Below are positions 1 through 12,919 of a stretch of DNA of 64,000 nt, piece after piece (the first letter of the stretch is position 1; every line of letters starts with the position of its first letter). Made by a program: the position numbers and the translations under genes. Source of the DNA: Rhizobium sp. WYCCWR10014 (GTDB lineage Bacteria > Pseudomonadota > Alphaproteobacteria > Rhizobiales > Rhizobiaceae); NCBI RefSeq assembly GCF_001657485.1, contig NZ_LXFU01000024.1, forward strand, positions 310,001-374,000. Direction: 5' to 3'. The notes below the pieces were generated by a model, which saw only the letters and a list, made by a program, of their open reading frames with translations, had not been told where the DNA came from and did no database searches.

Positions 1-1
1 T

Positions 2-685
2 GCCATGGCCATGTACAATCTCGACGAGTCGATCCGCGAATTCGCCCGCGCCTCGATGATGTACGGCCTGATGCGCAAATGGCCGGTTTACCTGTCGACC
101 AAGAACACCATTCTCAAGGCCTATGACGGTCGCTTCAAGGATATCTTCGAAGAGATCTACCAGACCGAATTCAAGGATCAGTTCAAGGAAGTCGGCATCA
201 CCTACGAACACCGCCTGATCGACGACATGGTCGCCTCGGCGCTGAAGTGGTCGGGCGGTTATGTGTGGGCCTGCAAGAACTACGACGGCGACGTCCAGTC
301 CGACACGGTCGCCCAGGGCTTCGGCTCGCTCGGCCTGATGACCTCGGTTCTCTTGACGCCGGATGGCAAGACGGTCGAAGCCGAAGCCGCCCACGGCACG
401 GTGACCCGCCACTACCGCCAGCATCAGAAGGGCCAGGAAACATCGACGAACTCGATCGCCTCGATCTTCGCCTGGACCCGTGGTCTCGCCCACCGCGCCA
501 AGCTCGACGACAATGCCGAACTGGCAAAGTTTTCCACCACGCTGGAAAAGGTCTGCGTCGACACCGTCGAATCCGGCTTCATGACCAAGGATCTCGCCCT
601 GCTCATCGGACCCGATCAGCCGTGGCTCTCCACCACAGCTTTCCTCGACAAGATCGACGAGAACCTGCAGAAGGCAATGGCTTAA
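2..685 (+). CDS. icd: NADP-dependent isocitrate dehydrogenase, 3' part
   Basis: This is the C-terminal 227 residues of an isocitrate dehydrogenase; the start lies before the window. The enzyme oxidatively decarboxylates isocitrate to 2-oxoglutarate in the TCA cycle, in the cytoplasm. Recognition rests on the stretch with [13 protein letters not shown], on [10 protein letters not shown] and on the substrate/cofactor-loop region [12 protein letters not shown], which match the homodimeric, eukaryote-like NADP-IDH type common in rhizobia (about 404 residues). The reading frame is open from base 2 and stops at 685. A strong hairpin terminator follows, so the gene is probably a single transcription unit or the end of one. 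No lesions are visible in the part seen. Confidence 0.95.
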   Translation, partial: AMAMYNLDESIREFARASMMYGLMRKWPVYLSTKNTILKAYDGRFKDIFEEIYQTEFKDQFKEVGITYEHRLIDDMVASALKWSGGYVWACKNYDGDVQSDTVAQGFGSLGLMTSVLLTPDGKTVEAEAAHGTVTRHYRQHQKGQETSTNSIASIFAWTRGLAHRAKLDDNAELAKFSTTLEKVCVDTVESGFMTKDLALLIGPDQPWLSTTAFLDKIDENLQKAMA

Positions 686-708
686 GCCGGTCTTTTCGGT
701 ATAGCATT

Positions 709-737
709 GAAACGGCGGGGATTTCCCCGCCGTTTTC
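709..737 (+). terminator. Rho-independent terminator after icd
   Basis: Arms AACGGCGGGG (711-720) and CCCCGCCGTT (725-734) pair perfectly around a 4-base loop and run into TTTTC. It lies 25 bases after the icd stop and before the next gene's Shine-Dalgarno. Confidence 0.85.
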
Positions 738-755
738 ATTTGCGAGGATGACCCG

Positions 756-1202
756 ATGACGGCAACCGTGCGCCCGCTGGAACCCTTTGACCGCGCCGGC
801 TGGGAACCCTTATGGGCGGCCTATCAGCGCTTCTACGAAGTGGTCATCCCGCCTGAAACCACGGATCTCACCTGGGCTCGCTTTCTCGATCCTGACGAGC
901 CCATGCATGCACTCGGCGCCTTTGACGAAGACGGCCGCCTCGTCGGCATCGTCCATGCCGTCTTTCACCGCTCCTGCTGGCTGCCGCAATGGACCTGCTA
1001 TTTGCAGGATCTCTATGTCGACAACAGCCAGCGCGGGCTCGGCGCCGGTGCAGCTCTGATCGAGGCGGTCGCCGATCTCGCGCGCGCAAACGGTGCAGGC
1101 AGGCTCTATTGGATGACCCACGAAACGAATGCAACGGCCCGCCGGCTCTACGACAGGATCGCCGAGCGCTCCGGCTTCATCCAGTATCGCAAGCCGCTCT
1201 GA
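756..1202 (+). CDS. GNAT-family N-acetyltransferase
   Basis: A 148-residue protein of the Gcn5-related acetyltransferase superfamily, which moves the acetyl group of acetyl-CoA to an amine on a small molecule or protein. The acetyl-CoA-binding motif A is visible as the strand LQDLYVDNSQRGLGAGAALI (about residues 88-107), containing the Q/RxxGxG/A signature, followed by the helix and motif B region LYWMTHETNATARRLYDR. The start at 756 is supported by GAGGA about 8 bases upstream. Length is normal for single-domain GNATs. The acceptor substrate cannot be read from the sequence. It sits alone between the icd terminator and a GST gene 77 bases downstream. Confidence 0.85.
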   Translation: MTATVRPLEPFDRAGWEPLWAAYQRFYEVVIPPETTDLTWARFLDPDEPMHALGAFDEDGRLVGIVHAVFHRSCWLPQWTCYLQDLYVDNSQRGLGAGAALIEAVADLARANGAGRLYWMTHETNATARRLYDRIAERSGFIQYRKPL

Positions 1203-1279
1203 CGACTGGGGCTTGCAGGCAGACATCGCTGCCCTATTGATTCCGTGGGATGGAATAACGGGAACACGAGGAGGATTTC

Positions 1280-1906
1280 ATGACCGAGGAACTGGTATTC
1301 TATACGAACCCAATGTCGCGCGGCCGCATCGCGCGCTGGATGCTGGAGGAGATCGGCCAGCCCTACCGCACCGAATACCTGACCTTCGGCGAGACGATGA
1401 AAGCGCCCAAATATCTCGCGGTCAATCCGATGGGCAAGGTGCCGGCGATCCGCCATGGCGATACGATCGTCACCGAATGCGCGGCGATCTGCGCCTATCT
1501 CGCCGAAACCTTCCCTGAGAAAGCGCTGGCGCCGAGACCGGAAGAGCGTGCGCGCTATTACCGCTGGATGTTCTTTGCCGCCGGTCCTCTCGAATCGGCG
1601 GTGACGATGAAGACTCTCGGCTTCGAAATTCCGAAGGAACGCCTGCGTATGGCCGGCTGCGGCGGTTTCAACGACGTCATGGATACATTGGAGAAAGCCG
1701 TCTCCGCTTCGACCTACATCGCCGGCGAGCGCTTCACCGCCGCCGACGTCTATGTCGGCTCCCATATCGGCTGGGGCATCGGATTTGGCGGCATCGAAAG
1801 ACGCCAGGCCTTCCTCGACTATGTCGGCCGCATCAGCCAGCGTGAGGCCTACAAGCGGGCCAACGCCCTTGATGACGAAGCCGTCAAGACCATGCAGGCC
1901 GCCTGA
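1280..1906 (+). CDS. Glutathione S-transferase family protein
   Basis: A 208-residue cytosolic GST-like protein. The N-terminal thioredoxin-fold domain starts with ELVFYTNPMSRGR, where the serine after Met-Ser sits at the usual glutathione-activating position, and continues to the conserved cis-Pro/SNAIL-like region VPAIRHGDTIVTECAAIC (about residues 54-71). The remaining ~120 residues form the helical C-terminal domain with FTAADVYVGSHIGW, the N-capping box seen in the family. Such enzymes conjugate glutathione to electrophiles or reduce peroxides; the substrate is unknown. The ATG at 1280 has an excellent Shine-Dalgarno (GAGGAGG about 6 bases upstream). It is convergent with the AraC-type regulator gene that follows. 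Confidence 0.9.
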   Translation: MTEELVFYTNPMSRGRIARWMLEEIGQPYRTEYLTFGETMKAPKYLAVNPMGKVPAIRHGDTIVTECAAICAYLAETFPEKALAPRPEERARYYRWMFFAAGPLESAVTMKTLGFEIPKERLRMAGCGGFNDVMDTLEKAVSASTYIAGERFTAADVYVGSHIGWGIGFGGIERRQAFLDYVGRISQREAYKRANALDDEAVKTMQAA

Positions 1907-1949
1907 GTCTCAAAGGCGCGGCGGATCCGCCGCGCCCCGATCGACGGCA

Positions 1950-2801
1950 TCAGGCGAGCGGCATGTGAATGTCCGTTAGAAGCTCGGTCGGCGATACCTC
2001 GCGCGGATTGTTGAGATATTCCTCGAACATGACCCTGTCCTTCAGCTGCCGACCGGATTTCGGTAGCCATTCGGCAAAGAGCCACTGATAGGACCTGGGC
2101 ATGTCGGCATAGGGACCCTTGTGGCGCAACACCGCATAATCGCCGCCCTCGATGGTGCGCCGCTCGAACGGCGCATCAACAGGCACGTCGGCGGCGCCGG
2201 TGACGCAGGCAATCGAGCGCAGCTTTTCCTCCGGCACAAGATCGGGATCGTCGAGATAGACGCCGATCATCCGCATGTCGGGCTTGGCGAGGCCGCGGGC
2301 GTAAAGCGTGCCGAACAGCGTCTCGAAGGCCTTGTCGATCTGCATGTAGGAACCGGTATGGGCAACGCCGATCAGCTCGATCGGCGCGATCTCACGTATG
2401 GTAACGTCTAACATGACTTTGGTCTTTCCGTTAGGTGAGGGCTCATAGGCTGTGTGGCTTCCCTCTTTCCGGTAGCGGGCCGGCGGCATGCCGTAGACCG
2501 ACTTGAAAATACGATTGAAGGATTGGAGATTGGGATAGCCTGATCGCTTCGCAATTTCACTGACGGCAAGGTCCGTGCGGACGATCTCGCCCGCCGCGTG
2601 ATGCAGCCTGAGCCGCTTGACGGTTGCCGCCAGCGTCTCGCCGTAAATCGCCCGGTAGATCCTGTGCCAGTGATAGCTCGACATGCAGGCGATTTCGGCA
2701 AGGCGCTCCATATCCAGCTCCTCGTCCAAGTGGTCGTGAATATAGGCCGAAACCCGTCTCAGACGGTTTTCATAAAGTGCCCATGCCGTTTCGCCATTCA
2801 T
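1950..2801 (-). CDS. AraC-family regulator with GyrI-like effector domain
   Basis: A 283-residue transcription regulator. Residues about 10-110 hold the two AraC helix-turn-helix motifs (LAEIACMSSYHWHRIYRAIYG and VSEIAKRSGYPNLQSFNRIF, ending in the typical GMPPARYRK). The C-terminal ~150 residues match the GyrI-like/AraC effector-binding fold (VTIREIAPIELIGVAHTGSY, GDYAVLRHKGPYADM, FEEYLNNPREVSPTELLTDIHMPL). The frame is open much further upstream, but the ATG at 2801 (MNGETAWALYENRL) begins the homologous part, so I prefer it. It is transcribed divergently from the LysE-type exporter at 2929 and probably controls it or itself in response to a small ligand; that link is inferred from position only. 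Confidence 0.9.
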   Translation of the reverse strand: MNGETAWALYENRLRRVSAYIHDHLDEELDMERLAEIACMSSYHWHRIYRAIYGETLAATVKRLRLHHAAGEIVRTDLAVSEIAKRSGYPNLQSFNRIFKSVYGMPPARYRKEGSHTAYEPSPNGKTKVMLDVTIREIAPIELIGVAHTGSYMQIDKAFETLFGTLYARGLAKPDMRMIGVYLDDPDLVPEEKLRSIACVTGAADVPVDAPFERRTIEGGDYAVLRHKGPYADMPRSYQWLFAEWLPKSGRQLKDRVMFEEYLNNPREVSPTELLTDIHMPLA

Positions 2802-2928
2802 TTGGGAACCTCGTGCAAATCGATCGGCTTGAGAGAACCATAACCCGATTTGACAAATCCTGCGGACTTGAACCTTCGGCGAATCCTGCGTAAACCGGAA
2901 TTCCGGCTCGAACCCAAGAGGATGATAG

Positions 2929-3561
2929 ATGCCGGATTTTTCAACATTGGTACTCTTTGCCGCCGCGGCGCTGGTGCTGACAGCCACGCCGGGTCCCGAC
3001 ATGCTGCTGATCGCCTCCCGCAGCATCAGCCAGGGACGCGCTGCCGGCTTCCTGACATATGCCGGCATCGCGCTCGGCACCTATTGCCACGCCCTTGCCG
3101 CAGCCTTTGGGCTGTCACAGCTCTTCATGACCGTGCCGGCCGCCTATGAAACAGTGCGCTGGGCCGGCTGTTGCTATCTTCTCTATCTCGCCTACAAGAC
3201 GGTCCGCTCGGAAGGCGCCGCCTTTCAGCCGGCATCGACGCTGAAGCGGCTGCCGGGCCGGCGTATCTTCTTTGCGGGCCTTGCCACCAATCTGCTCAAT
3301 CCGAAGATGGCGCTCTTCGTCATGGCGCTCTTTCCACAATTCGTGAATGCGTCATCAGGATCGTTGACGATGCAGATGCTGATACTTGCAAGCGTCCTGA
3401 ACGGTATCGGCCTCGTCGTGAATGGCGCCGTGATTTTCCTCGGAAGCACGATCCGTTCGAGACTTCAATCGGCGAGCCGTTTTCCGAAATTGCCGCAATA
3501 TATCCTGGCAACGGTCTTCACCGGGCTCGCCTGCCGCCTGGCGTTGCAGCCGCGAAACTGA
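2929..3561 (+). CDS. LysE/RhtB-family amino-acid exporter
   Basis: A 210-residue inner-membrane protein with about six hydrophobic segments and the family signature near the N-terminus: ALVLTATPGPDMLLI followed by SRSISQGRAAGFLTYAGIALG. The later KTVRSEGAAF loop and FFAGLATNLLNPKMALFV are also typical. Members export amino acids, homoserine lactones or related metabolites by proton exchange. Length is standard. The start at 2929 follows AGAGGATGAT closely and gives a normal N-terminus. It is divergent from an AraC-type regulator, with 127 bases between the starts, so regulated efflux of a toxic or signalling metabolite is likely but unproved. Confidence 0.92.
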   Translation: MPDFSTLVLFAAAALVLTATPGPDMLLIASRSISQGRAAGFLTYAGIALGTYCHALAAAFGLSQLFMTVPAAYETVRWAGCCYLLYLAYKTVRSEGAAFQPASTLKRLPGRRIFFAGLATNLLNPKMALFVMALFPQFVNASSGSLTMQMLILASVLNGIGLVVNGAVIFLGSTIRSRLQSASRFPKLPQYILATVFTGLACRLALQPRN

Positions 3562-3588
3562 ACATCGAGTGACCACCGTCGTTGAAAA

Positions 3589-3629
3589 CAAAACCGGCTG
3601 CGAAATCCATGATCTCGCAGCCGGTTTGA
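3589..3629 (-). terminator. Rho-independent terminator after alaS
   Basis: Perfect 13-base arms at 3591-3603 and 3615-3627 (AAACCGGCTGCGA / TCGCAGCCGGTTT) followed, on the minus strand, by TTTTGTTTTC. It lies 27 bases past the alaS stop. The exporter gene on the other strand ends at 3561, so it may serve both. Confidence 0.9.
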
Positions 3630-3655
3630 ATTTCAAACTGTTGTCAGGCCGCAGT

Positions 3656-6310
<2,655 letters not shown>

Positions 6311-6397
6311 GCTATGCCCTTCAATGCTGCCGGAGGCAGGTAAAATTAAATTCATCGGCTTTTAACGTTCACCCCCGCCACTGTCCAGCAGACAAAC

Positions 6398-6436
6398 AAA
6401 ACCGGCCGCATTCTCATCAGGAATGCGGCCGGTTGG
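6398..6436 (-). terminator. Rho-independent terminator after recA
   Basis: Fourteen-base perfect arms at 6400-6413 and 6421-6434 (AACCGGCCGCATTC / GAATGCGGCCGGTT) run on the minus strand into TTTTGTTTGT, 29 bases after the recA stop. It separates recA from alaS transcription. Confidence 0.92.
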
Positions 6437-6464
6437 AACTGTCCGATGAGTTTAAGCGCGAAAA

Positions 6465-7559
<1,095 letters not shown>

Positions 7560-7606
7560 CCGATCCACCTTTAGGTTATTGAAGCCGCTCAAGCAATGTC
7601 GAGTTT

Positions 7607-7621
7607 GTACCCTATTTGTTC
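7607..7621 (-). promoter_or_regulatory. Candidate SOS (LexA) box for recA
   Basis: On the minus strand this reads GAAC-AAATAGG-GTAC, i.e. GAAC-N7-GTAC, one base off the alphaproteobacterial LexA site GAAC-N7-GAAC / GTTC-N7-GTTC. It lies 48-62 bases upstream of the recA ATG, where LexA would block the promoter. Identification is by spacing and consensus only. Confidence 0.6.
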
Positions 7622-7788
7622 CATTCTCGCAATAGGCGATCAAACAGTTGAAAGAAAAAGGTAAAACGACACGTGTTCTGCATTTGTTTTATCAATGAAA
7701 AGCAACGGCTTAGGCCAAAAGTGCCGACTCGGCCGCGGCAGGGCGCGCCGTATCGATTCGTCCTTCGGGCATCGGGAGAGCGGATCAG

Positions 7789-8733
7789 ATGAAGAAAAAG
7801 ATTCTTGTTCTCGGCGGTGCCCATATCGACCGGCGCGGCCACATCTCCGACGAGACGGCGCCTGGCGCCAGCAATCCCGGCACCTGGTTCGAGGAGCCAG
7901 GCGGTGGTGGCTTCAATGCGGCGCGTAACCTCGCAAGGCTCGGTTTTCAGGTGACGATGATCTCGCCGCGCGGCGGCGATCCGATGGGTGAGACGGTCGG
8001 AGAAGCTGCCGATTTCGCCGGCATCGACGACCGGCCCTTCGTCTTCCTCGACCGCAAGACGCCGAGCTACACGGCGATCATCGAGAAGGACGGCAATCTG
8101 GTGATCGCCCTTGCCGACATGGATCTCTACCGTTTCTTCGTGCCGCGGCGTCTCTCCATCCGCTGGGTGCGGGAGGCCTTCGCCGCCCATGATTTCATCC
8201 TCTTCGACGCCAACCTGCCGGAAGAGACGATCGCGGCGATCGTCGCAAAGGCGCATTCCCTCGCCAAGCCTGTTGCGGCAATCGCCATCTCGCCGGCCAA
8301 GGTCGTCAGGCTGAAACCCTGCATCGGGGATATCGACTACCTGTTCCTGAATGAGGCTGAAGCTGCCGTCCTTGCCGGTGAGCGGCCGGAAGAGGCTGCG
8401 GGCTGGCCGCCGTTGCTGAACGAGATCGGCATCAGGAACGCTGTCGTCACCCGCGGCCGGCGCGAACTCGTCGCGCTTTGCGATGGCCGCGCCGTGACGT
8501 TGCAGCCGCCGATTGCCGACACCGTCGCCGATGTTACGGGTGCCGGCGATTCTCTTGCGGCCGGCACACTCGCCGCATTGATATCAGGCCTGCCGCTCGA
8601 AGAAGCCGTCCGCCACGGCACTGCGGCCGCCATACTGACCGTGCAGTCGCGGCACGCCGTCAACGAAAATCTGACGCCCGATCTGCTGAATGAGGCGCTT
8701 GCCCTTGTTCCCAAGGTCAGAATTCTGCATTGA
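7789..8733 (+). CDS. psuK: PfkB-family kinase, probable pseudouridine kinase
   Basis: A 314-residue ribokinase-fold sugar/nucleoside kinase. Visible motifs are the N-terminal GGAHIDRRGH, the glycine-rich substrate segment GGGGFNAARNLARLG (PfkB signature 1) and DVTGAGDSLAAG at about residues 248-259, where Asp254 would be the catalytic base. It is followed 87 bases later by a clear pseudouridine-5'-phosphate glycosidase gene, so the likely reaction is ATP-dependent 5'-phosphorylation of pseudouridine from RNA turnover; this comes from context, since PfkB substrates are hard to read from sequence. The ATG start has GGGAGAGCGGA just upstream. It is divergent from recA. Confidence 0.85.
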   Translation: MKKKILVLGGAHIDRRGHISDETAPGASNPGTWFEEPGGGGFNAARNLARLGFQVTMISPRGGDPMGETVGEAADFAGIDDRPFVFLDRKTPSYTAIIEKDGNLVIALADMDLYRFFVPRRLSIRWVREAFAAHDFILFDANLPEETIAAIVAKAHSLAKPVAAIAISPAKVVRLKPCIGDIDYLFLNEAEAAVLAGERPEEAAGWPPLLNEIGIRNAVVTRGRRELVALCDGRAVTLQPPIADTVADVTGAGDSLAAGTLAALISGLPLEEAVRHGTAAAILTVQSRHAVNENLTPDLLNEALALVPKVRILH

Positions 8734-8751
8734 AGCGGCTATTAAATAGTT

Positions 8752-8799
8752 GAGCATGATGTCGTCCGAAAACCGCTCACACTTTTCGGCATCATGCTC
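8752..8799. repeat. Palindromic intergenic repeat between psuK and psuG
   Basis: Perfect outer arms GAGCATGATG (8752-8761) and CATCATGCTC (8790-8799), with inner arms CCGAAAA / TTTTCGG. It looks like one of the short palindromic elements scattered in Rhizobium intergenic regions and would fold in the psuK-psuG transcript. Confidence 0.75.
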
Positions 8800-8820
8800 T
8801 GTCGATCACAGGACAAGACC

Positions 8821-9747
8821 ATGACCAAGCCCATCTCCCCTCTTCTGCCGATCGCCTATTCGAAGGAAGTCGCCAGCGCCAAGCAGCGCGGCGCGCCGCT
8901 GGTGGCGCTGGAATCGACCATCATCACCCATGGCATGCCCTATCCCGGCAATATCGAGATGGCCCGCAGCGTCGAGGCGATCATCCGCGAACAGGGTGCG
9001 GTGCCGGCAACGATCGCCGTCATTCACGGCACGCTGCATATCGGTCTTGAAGCCTCGGAACTGGAGCAACTCGCCAAGGCAACCGACGTGTTGAAGGTGT
9101 CGCGCGCCGATCTCGCCTTCGCCATCGCCGAGCGCCGCACCGGCGCCACCACGGTCGCGGCCACGATGATCGCGGCGGCGCGCGCCGGCATCCGCGTCTT
9201 TGCCACAGGCGGCATCGGCGGCGTGCATCGCGGTGCCGAGGAAAGCTTCGACATTTCAGCCGACCTCGAGGAACTGGCGCGCACTGGCGTCATCGTCGTC
9301 TGCGCCGGCGCCAAGGCGATCCTCGACATTCCGAAGACACTGGAGGTGCTGGAAACCCGCGGCGTGCCTGTCGTCACCTATGAGAGCGAGGAATTTCCCG
9401 CCTTCTGGTCGCGCTCCTCGGGCATCCGCAGCCCGCTGTCGCTGAACAGCCCGGCCGCCATCGCCAATTTCCAGACGGTGCGCGAACAACTCGGCGTCGA
9501 CGGCGGCATGCTCGTTGCCAACCCCGTGCCCGAGGCCGACGAGATCGCGCGCGAGGAGATGGAAATCTATATCGAGCGAGCGCTCGACAGCGCCGAGCGC
9601 GACGAAGTCACGGGCAAGGCGGTCACACCCTATCTTCTGTCGACCATTTTCGACCTGACGGATGGCCAGAGCCTGAAGACGAATATTGCGCTTGTTGAGA
9701 ACAACGCGCGGCTTGCTGCTGAGATTGCGGTGGCGCTGAGTGAATGA
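8821..9747 (+). CDS. psuG: Pseudouridine-5'-phosphate glycosidase
   Basis: A 308-residue enzyme that cleaves the C-C glycosidic bond of pseudouridine 5'-phosphate to uracil and ribose 5-phosphate. Family hallmarks are ALESTIITHGMPYPGN near residue 25, VSRADLAFA, the FATGGIGGVHRGAEESFDISADL block and the CAGAKAILDIPKTLEVLET block with the catalytic lysine region. The length equals that of the family (about 305-315). The frame is open 27 bases before the ATG at 8821 (MTKPISPLL), but the upstream codons overlap the palindromic repeat, so 8821 is preferred. It works with the kinase gene before it in pseudouridine salvage. Confidence 0.96.
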   Translation: MTKPISPLLPIAYSKEVASAKQRGAPLVALESTIITHGMPYPGNIEMARSVEAIIREQGAVPATIAVIHGTLHIGLEASELEQLAKATDVLKVSRADLAFAIAERRTGATTVAATMIAAARAGIRVFATGGIGGVHRGAEESFDISADLEELARTGVIVVCAGAKAILDIPKTLEVLETRGVPVVTYESEEFPAFWSRSSGIRSPLSLNSPAAIANFQTVREQLGVDGGMLVANPVPEADEIAREEMEIYIERALDSAERDEVTGKAVTPYLLSTIFDLTDGQSLKTNIALVENNARLAAEIAVALSE

Positions 9748-9803
9748 AGGTTGACGGGCTAGCAGGTATCAATTTTTAGCAGATAGGTGGTGCCGTTCCA
9801 GGC

Positions 9804-9970
9804 CCCCTCCGCCCTGCCGGGCATCTCCCCCACAGGTGGGGAGATTACAAGCGGCAAAACCTTCGCATCGCATCAACGTTTCGCCGAACTGCATGGATAT
9901 TTGGTTAGGGAGCCAGTGCGCCCAGCCGATCTCCCCACCTGTTGGGGAGATGCCCGGCAGAGCAGAGGGC
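9804..9970. repeat. Long imperfect inverted repeat (RIME/BIME-like intergenic element)
   Basis: The left arm near 9806-9846 (with GCCGGGCATCTCCCC and AGGTGGGGAGAT) is matched in inverted orientation at about 9930-9965 (ATCTCCCCACCT, GGGGAGATGCCCGGC), around roughly 85 bases of unrelated sequence. Each arm also contains a small hairpin of its own (CTCCCC / GGGGAG). The element fills most of the 263-base gap between psuG and the end of cckA. It resembles rhizobial mosaic palindromic elements; the exact family was not checked. Confidence 0.7.
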
Positions 9971-10010
9971 GCGACACGGCACAGCGTGCCCTCCAACACC
10001 CACCTCTCCC

Positions 10011-12614
10011 TCACCCGTCCAACGTCTCCTTCACCACAACAGCAAGCTGCTTCAGCGAGAAAGGCTTCGGCAGAAAGCCGAATTTCGCCTCCGGAGGCAG
10101 GTTGCGGGCAAAGGCATCTTCGGCATAGCCGGAAACAAAGATAAACTTCATGTCGGGATAGGTCTTACGCAGCTCGCGCAGCAGCGTCGGGCCGTCCATT
10201 TCGGGCATGACGACGTCGGAAACGACGATATCGACCTTGCCGTCGAGTTCTTCCAAGATGCTGAGTGCCTCGACGCCCGAGCCCGCCTCGTGCACGGTGT
10301 AGCCGCGCGTTTCCAGCATGCGCTTGCCGCCGCGACGCACCGCCTCCTCGTCCTCGACGAGAAGGATGACGGCCGATCCCGTCAGGTCCTCCGGCTGCTG
10401 CGGCGATACCGGCAGCGGCACCACTTCGGCCCCGGCGATGGCGCCGTCGATCGAACCTGCTTCGGCGGCCTCCGCCGGCTCCGGAATGTGGCGCGGCAGG
10501 AAGACGCGGAAGGTCGTGCCCTTGCCGACTTCGGACTCCGGCTGGATGTAGCCGCCCGACTGTTTGACGATGCCGTAGACCATGGCGAGGCCAAGACCGG
10601 TGCCCTTGCCGACATCCTTGGTAGTGAAGAACGGCTCGAAGATCTTGTCCATGATCTCCGGTGCGATACCGGTGCCGTTATCGGCGACTTCGACCAGCAC
10701 CATGTCCTCGGCCGGCATGTAGGAATAGTTGAAGGCCGAGACCTCGGCGGCGGTCAGATTGCGGGTGCGCAGCGTCAGCGTACCACCCTCGGGCATCGCG
10801 TCGCGCGCATTGACGCAGAGATTGATCAACACCTGCTCGAACTGCGACAGGTCGGTTTTGACAGGCCAGAGGTCGCGGCCATATTGCACGTCGAGCTTGA
10901 CATTGGTGCCGGAAAGCAGCCGGTCGACCAGCATGCGCAGGTCGCCGACGACATCGGTAAGGTTCAGCACCGAGGGCCGCATCGTCTGCTTGCGCGAGAA
11001 GGCGAGCAACTGGCGCACCAGCACTGCGGCGCGGTTGGCGTTGCGCTTGATCTCTATCAGGTCGGCAAAGCTGGCATCGGCCGGCCGCGCCTGCAGCAGC
11101 AGATGGTCGGAGGAAAGCAGGATCGCCGTCAGCACATTGTTGAAATCATGCGCGATGCCGCCGGCGAGCGTGCCGACCGCATTCATCTTCTGGGTCTGCG
11201 CCATCTGCGCTTCCAGCGCCTTCTGCTCGGTCACCTCGACGGCATAAACGATCGCCGCCTCCTCGGGCGCCTCGTCGCTCTGGTCGATGACGGCATTGAC
11301 ATAGAAGCGGAAATAGCGCGCCTCGTCGGTCGGTGTGCGGGTGTCGAGGGGCGCGATGTCGCCCTGCCGGTCCTTGGCCGCCGCCAGCGCCGCGGCCAAC
11401 TGTGGCCGGTCGCTCTCCTGCACGATGGTTTCAAGATGCGGCGCCTTTTCGAGATCGTCGCGCGAGACGACGCCGGAGAACATCTTCAGGAACGGCGCGT
11501 TGGTGCGCAGGATGCGCCCGTTGCCGTCGACCGAGGCGATCGCCATCGGCGTATTGTTGAAGAAGCGTGTGAAGCGCATGGCGGCGGCCGAAGCGGACTG
11601 GCCGCCGGCATCGCTCTTTTCACGCGCCAGCACGATCGTTCGGCTTTCGCCGGGTGCGCCGTCGCGCATCGAGGTGACGCTATGGATGATCTGCACCGGC
11701 AGGCTCTGGCCGTTGCTCTTGCGCAGGTCGAGATCGAGCGTCACGGTCTTCTTCAGGCCCGGTTCGGCCTGCACCGATTGGATCAGCGCCAGTCCCTCGC
11801 CCGCCACGACGTCGCCGATGGTCATCGAGCCCGGCACGAACTTGGTGAGATCAAGGCCCAGCCATTCGGCAAGCGTCGCATTCAGATAGAAGATCTCGCC
11901 CTTCCTGCCGGCGGAAAAGAAGCCGGCAGGCGCATGGTCGAGATAGTCGATCGCGTTCTGCAATTCCTTGAAGAAGCGCTCCTGGTCGTCGCGCTCGGTG
12001 GTGATATCGGTGATCTGCCAGATCTGCAGCGGCTTGCCGCCGTTTTCTTCCGGCTGCAGCAGCCGCGCCTTCAGCCGATACCAGTGCGCGCCGGAGCTGT
12101 TGCTGCCGGGGCCAACGGCGCGCAGCAAGCGGAATTCCTCGCGGCCTTCCTTGCCCTCCCGCAGGCCGTTCACCAGCCTGTAGAGCGCCTCGTTGGACTC
12201 GCGATGGCGCGACAGCAGCGTTTCCAGCGTCTGCACCTCGGTCGCCTTACGTGCGCCGGTCAGCGCGCCATAGGCGGCATTGGCATAGATGATCCGGCCT
12301 TTTTCGTCGGTGATCAGCGTACCGTCGGGATGGCTGTTGAGGAAGGCGCGCGCCAAGCTGTCGGACTGGTGCTGCGGCATCACCTCGATGAAGCCGATGA
12401 CCGAAGACACCAGGAAGAAGATGCCGACCATGGCGAGCACGCCGAGACCGCCAAGCACCACCTCGTTGTCGAGCGACTTTTTGAAGAAGACGAAGGCGCC
12501 GGCAGCTGCGATCAGCACGAGCGCCAGCAGAAGAATGCGCAAGACCGTGCCAGAACGCCCCCCACGATCCACAAGCGGTGCGTTATAGTCGTCGGCCTGA
12601 CGCGGTTTCGTCAT
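10011..12614 (-). CDS. cckA: Hybrid sensor histidine kinase CckA
   Basis: An 867-residue cell-cycle kinase that, with ChpT, feeds phosphate to CtrA and CpdR in alphaproteobacteria. Two membrane segments lie at about residues 23-44 and 52-73. PAS-like domains follow to about 470. The HisKA domain has the characteristic [20 protein letters not shown] with phospho-acceptor His489; the ATPase domain shows [24 protein letters not shown] and [16 protein letters not shown]-terminal receiver has [14 protein letters not shown] with phospho-acceptor Asp800. Domain order and the kinase sequence match CckA rather than other hybrids. It stands alone, divergent from the FliO-like gene, with an inverted repeat 77 bases upstream. 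Confidence 0.93.
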   Translation of the reverse strand: MTKPRQADDYNAPLVDRGGRSGTVLRILLLALVLIAAAGAFVFFKKSLDNEVVLGGLGVLAMVGIFFLVSSVIGFIEVMPQHQSDSLARAFLNSHPDGTLITDEKGRIIYANAAYGALTGARKATEVQTLETLLSRHRESNEALYRLVNGLREGKEGREEFRLLRAVGPGSNSSGAHWYRLKARLLQPEENGGKPLQIWQITDITTERDDQERFFKELQNAIDYLDHAPAGFFSAGRKGEIFYLNATLAEWLGLDLTKFVPGSMTIGDVVAGEGLALIQSVQAEPGLKKTVTLDLDLRKSNGQSLPVQIIHSVTSMRDGAPGESRTIVLAREKSDAGGQSASAAAMRFTRFFNNTPMAIASVDGNGRILRTNAPFLKMFSGVVSRDDLEKAPHLETIVQESDRPQLAAALAAAKDRQGDIAPLDTRTPTDEARYFRFYVNAVIDQSDEAPEEAAIVYAVEVTEQKALEAQMAQTQKMNAVGTLAGGIAHDFNNVLTAILLSSDHLLLQARPADASFADLIEIKRNANRAAVLVRQLLAFSRKQTMRPSVLNLTDVVGDLRMLVDRLLSGTNVKLDVQYGRDLWPVKTDLSQFEQVLINLCVNARDAMPEGGTLTLRTRNLTAAEVSAFNYSYMPAEDMVLVEVADNGTGIAPEIMDKIFEPFFTTKDVGKGTGLGLAMVYGIVKQSGGYIQPESEVGKGTTFRVFLPRHIPEPAEAAEAGSIDGAIAGAEVVPLPVSPQQPEDLTGSAVILLVEDEEAVRRGGKRMLETRGYTVHEAGSGVEALSILEELDGKVDIVVSDVVMPEMDGPTLLRELRKTYPDMKFIFVSGYAEDAFARNLPPEAKFGFLPKPFSLKQLAVVVKETLDG

Positions 12615-12919
12615 GTATTCCTCACATAAGCCCTCCCGCTTCGTAGCACGAACACGAAGCAGGAATCAGGCACTCTATCCTTCTTAGCAATTTGCCGCGT
12701 CGGCAAAAACACCGCTAGTCGGCAAGACTGCTTGAATTCACAGGCAACAGCGCCATCTGCCCCAGAAGCCCAACGCTGCTACCCGTGCGCAAGGTCGCCG
12801 GGTGCCAAGCAGCGGAACACGAAATCGCGTTCTCCCGTGACTGGACAGCACCGGCGGCCCTTGCCTAAGGAACGGAAAAGTCGTCAATATGTGCCGAATG
12901 CGAAATGGAGTGAGTGACT
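12615..12919. other. Divergent intergenic region, cckA / FliO-like gene
   Basis: 305 bases without a gene. Apart from the inverted repeat at 12691-12707 and the GGAG Shine-Dalgarno at 12907-12910 I see no recognisable motif; in particular no TTAA-N7-TTAA CtrA site. Confidence 0.6.
12691..12707. promoter_or_regulatory. Inverted repeat upstream of cckA
   Basis: TTTGCCG (12691-12697) and CGGCAAA (12701-12707) are perfect arms around CGT. It lies 77-93 bases before the cckA start, with no T-run on either side, so an operator is more likely than a terminator. The binding protein is unknown. Confidence 0.4.

Noticed and set aside
9942..12629. An 895-codon open frame opposite cckA
   Set aside because: Same antisense artefact; composition is typical of the reverse complement of GC-biased coding sequence and it covers both the repeat and the cckA start.
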